Source: Dokdonella koreensis DS-123
Lineage (GTDB): Bacteria; Pseudomonadota; Gammaproteobacteria; Xanthomonadales; Rhodanobacteraceae
Reading direction: 5' to 3'
Assembly: GCF_001632775.1 (NCBI RefSeq)
Contig: NZ_CP015249.1
Span: forward strand, 3,638,686 to 3,702,685
DNA length: 64,000 nt
In this document: piece after piece, positions 63,375-64,000 of the stretch
Layout of the letters: the number at the start of each line of letters is the position of its first letter
How positions within the stretch are numbered: position 1 is the stretch's first letter
Made by a program: the position numbers and the translations under genes
The notes under the pieces: model-generated
The model's database searches: none
What the model was told of the DNA's origin: nothing
The model's input: only the letters and a program-made list of their open reading frames with translations

Positions 63375-63399
63375 CGCCGTTTTCGCCGCGGAGAATCCC

Positions 63400-64000
63400 A
63401 TGCGTCCCATCCTCCCCGCCAGCGCCGCCGCCAGCCTGCTGGCGCTCGGCCTCGTCGCCTGCCAGCGCGAACAGGCGCCGGCACCGGCGTCGACACCGGC
63501 CACCACCGCACCGGCGGCCGCGCAGCCGCGCCAGCCGGTGGTGCCGACGGCCGAAGGCGCCTGGAGCCCGGCGATCACCGCCGAGGATTTCGCCGCGCGC
63601 GTGCAGAAGCTCGCGTCGGACGCGTTCGAGGGGCGCAAGCCCGGCACCGTCGGCGAGCGCCTGACGACGGCCTACCTCAAGGACCAGTTCGAGCAGATCG
63701 GCCTGAAGCCCGGCAACAACGGCAGCTGGTTCCAGACCGTGCCGATGGTCGAGACCACCCTGGTCGACGCCGACCAGGTCGCGCTGGACGTCAAGGGCAG
63801 CGCCGGCGAGGCGCGCTTCGCGTTCGGCAGCGACATGGTGATCGGCACCCTCGACGGCAGCCTCGATGTCGAGCTCAAGGACAGCGACGTGCTCTTCCTC
63901 GGCTACGGCGTCGATGCGCCGGACCAGCAGTGGAACGATTTCGACGGCGTCGACGTCAAGGGCAAGACGATCGTCGTGCTGGTCAACGACCCGGGCTGGG
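63400..64000 (+). CDS. M28-type metallopeptidase lipoprotein, N-terminal part only
   Basis: The frame is open from the ATG at 63400 to the window end (200 codons). Residues 1-21 form a lipoprotein signal with lipobox LVAC (Cys21), then an Ala/Pro-rich linker. A mature domain beginning AEDFAARVQKLASDAFEGRKPGTVGERLTTAYL follows, then KDQFEQIGLKPGNNGSWFQTVPM. This is the typical start of exported M28 aminopeptidases with an inserted PA domain (LFLGYGVDAPDQQWNDFDGVDVKGKTIVV). The zinc ligands lie beyond the window. The start has GGAGAA upstream. Confidence 0.85.
   Translation, partial: MRPILPASAAASLLALGLVACQREQAPAPASTPATTAPAAAQPRQPVVPTAEGAWSPAITAEDFAARVQKLASDAFEGRKPGTVGERLTTAYLKDQFEQIGLKPGNNGSWFQTVPMVETTLVDADQVALDVKGSAGEARFAFGSDMVIGTLDGSLDVELKDSDVLFLGYGVDAPDQQWNDFDGVDVKGKTIVVLVNDPGW

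Overview
The window is about 70% GC, densely coded, and carries the gene orders of a gammaproteobacterium: thrS-infC-rpmI-rplT-pheST-ihfA-merR-tRNA-Pro, folC-dedD-cvpA-purF, pepA-holC-valS and lptF-lptG. Together with an orphan pilU, a DUF6164-type protein and secreted proteins carrying a short V-F-x-x-[GN]-F-[DE] tag, it suggests an environmental member of the Xanthomonadales/Lysobacterales, perhaps Rhodanobacteraceae (Dokdonella-like). That placement is inferred from gene content and order, not computed. I see no insertion sequence, prophage, CRISPR array or rRNA; this is chromosomal backbone with a few accessory blocks.

Region 1 (1-5.5 kb): a minus-strand trio (ycaQ, a DUF2127 membrane protein, a DUF4124 lipoprotein cut by the window edge), a divergent secreted beta-helix protein, a methyltransferase and the pilus ATPase gene pilU. 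Region 2 (5.6-11.8 kb): a two-gene membrane module present twice in tandem (B1-A1 and B2-A2 in transcription order), with a DUF455 ferritin-like gene between the copies. This is the least explained block. Region 3 (12-18.7 kb): queA-tgt-folC-dedD-cvpA-purF on the minus strand, covering tRNA queuosine, folate, a divisome/SPOR protein and purine synthesis. Region 4 (18.7-24.2 kb): one operon encoding an ABC exporter (ATPase, permease), a secreted or anchored amidohydrolase fused to a CIA30-like domain, and a DesK/DesR-type two-component pair.

Region 5 (24.5-27.2 kb): a class III aminotransferase and a convergent prolyl iminopeptidase sharing a hairpin terminator, then tRNA-Pro(GGG). Region 6 (27.2-34.9 kb): the translation operon from thrS down to merR. 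Notable regulation here includes an AUC-initiated infC, a direct repeat with paired hairpins before rpmI, a terminator-like hairpin before pheS, and a strong thrS promoter with a long structured leader. Region 7 (35-40 kb): an HNH endonuclease, DUF6164, MgtC, an RluA-type pseudouridine synthase, a secreted Cys-rich protein, a cold-shock protein followed by an RRM protein, and an RDD protein.

Region 8 (40-47.7 kb): lptF-lptG for LPS export, divergent from pepA-(membrane protein)-holC-valS. Region 9 (47.8-57.6 kb): a VOC protein, an FMN reductase, a fused 2-oxoacid dehydrogenase E1 divergent from a Ser/Thr kinase with TPRs, GST, GNAT, glutaryl-CoA dehydrogenase, a polysaccharide deacetylase and an unknown protein. 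Region 10 (57.6-64 kb): an LplT-PlsC-like fusion, a TPR protein, folE, a TetA-like transporter and the start of an M28 lipoprotein peptidase cut by the window end. Four-base ATGA/GTGA stop-start overlaps recur throughout and were used, with ribosome binding sites, to choose starts.
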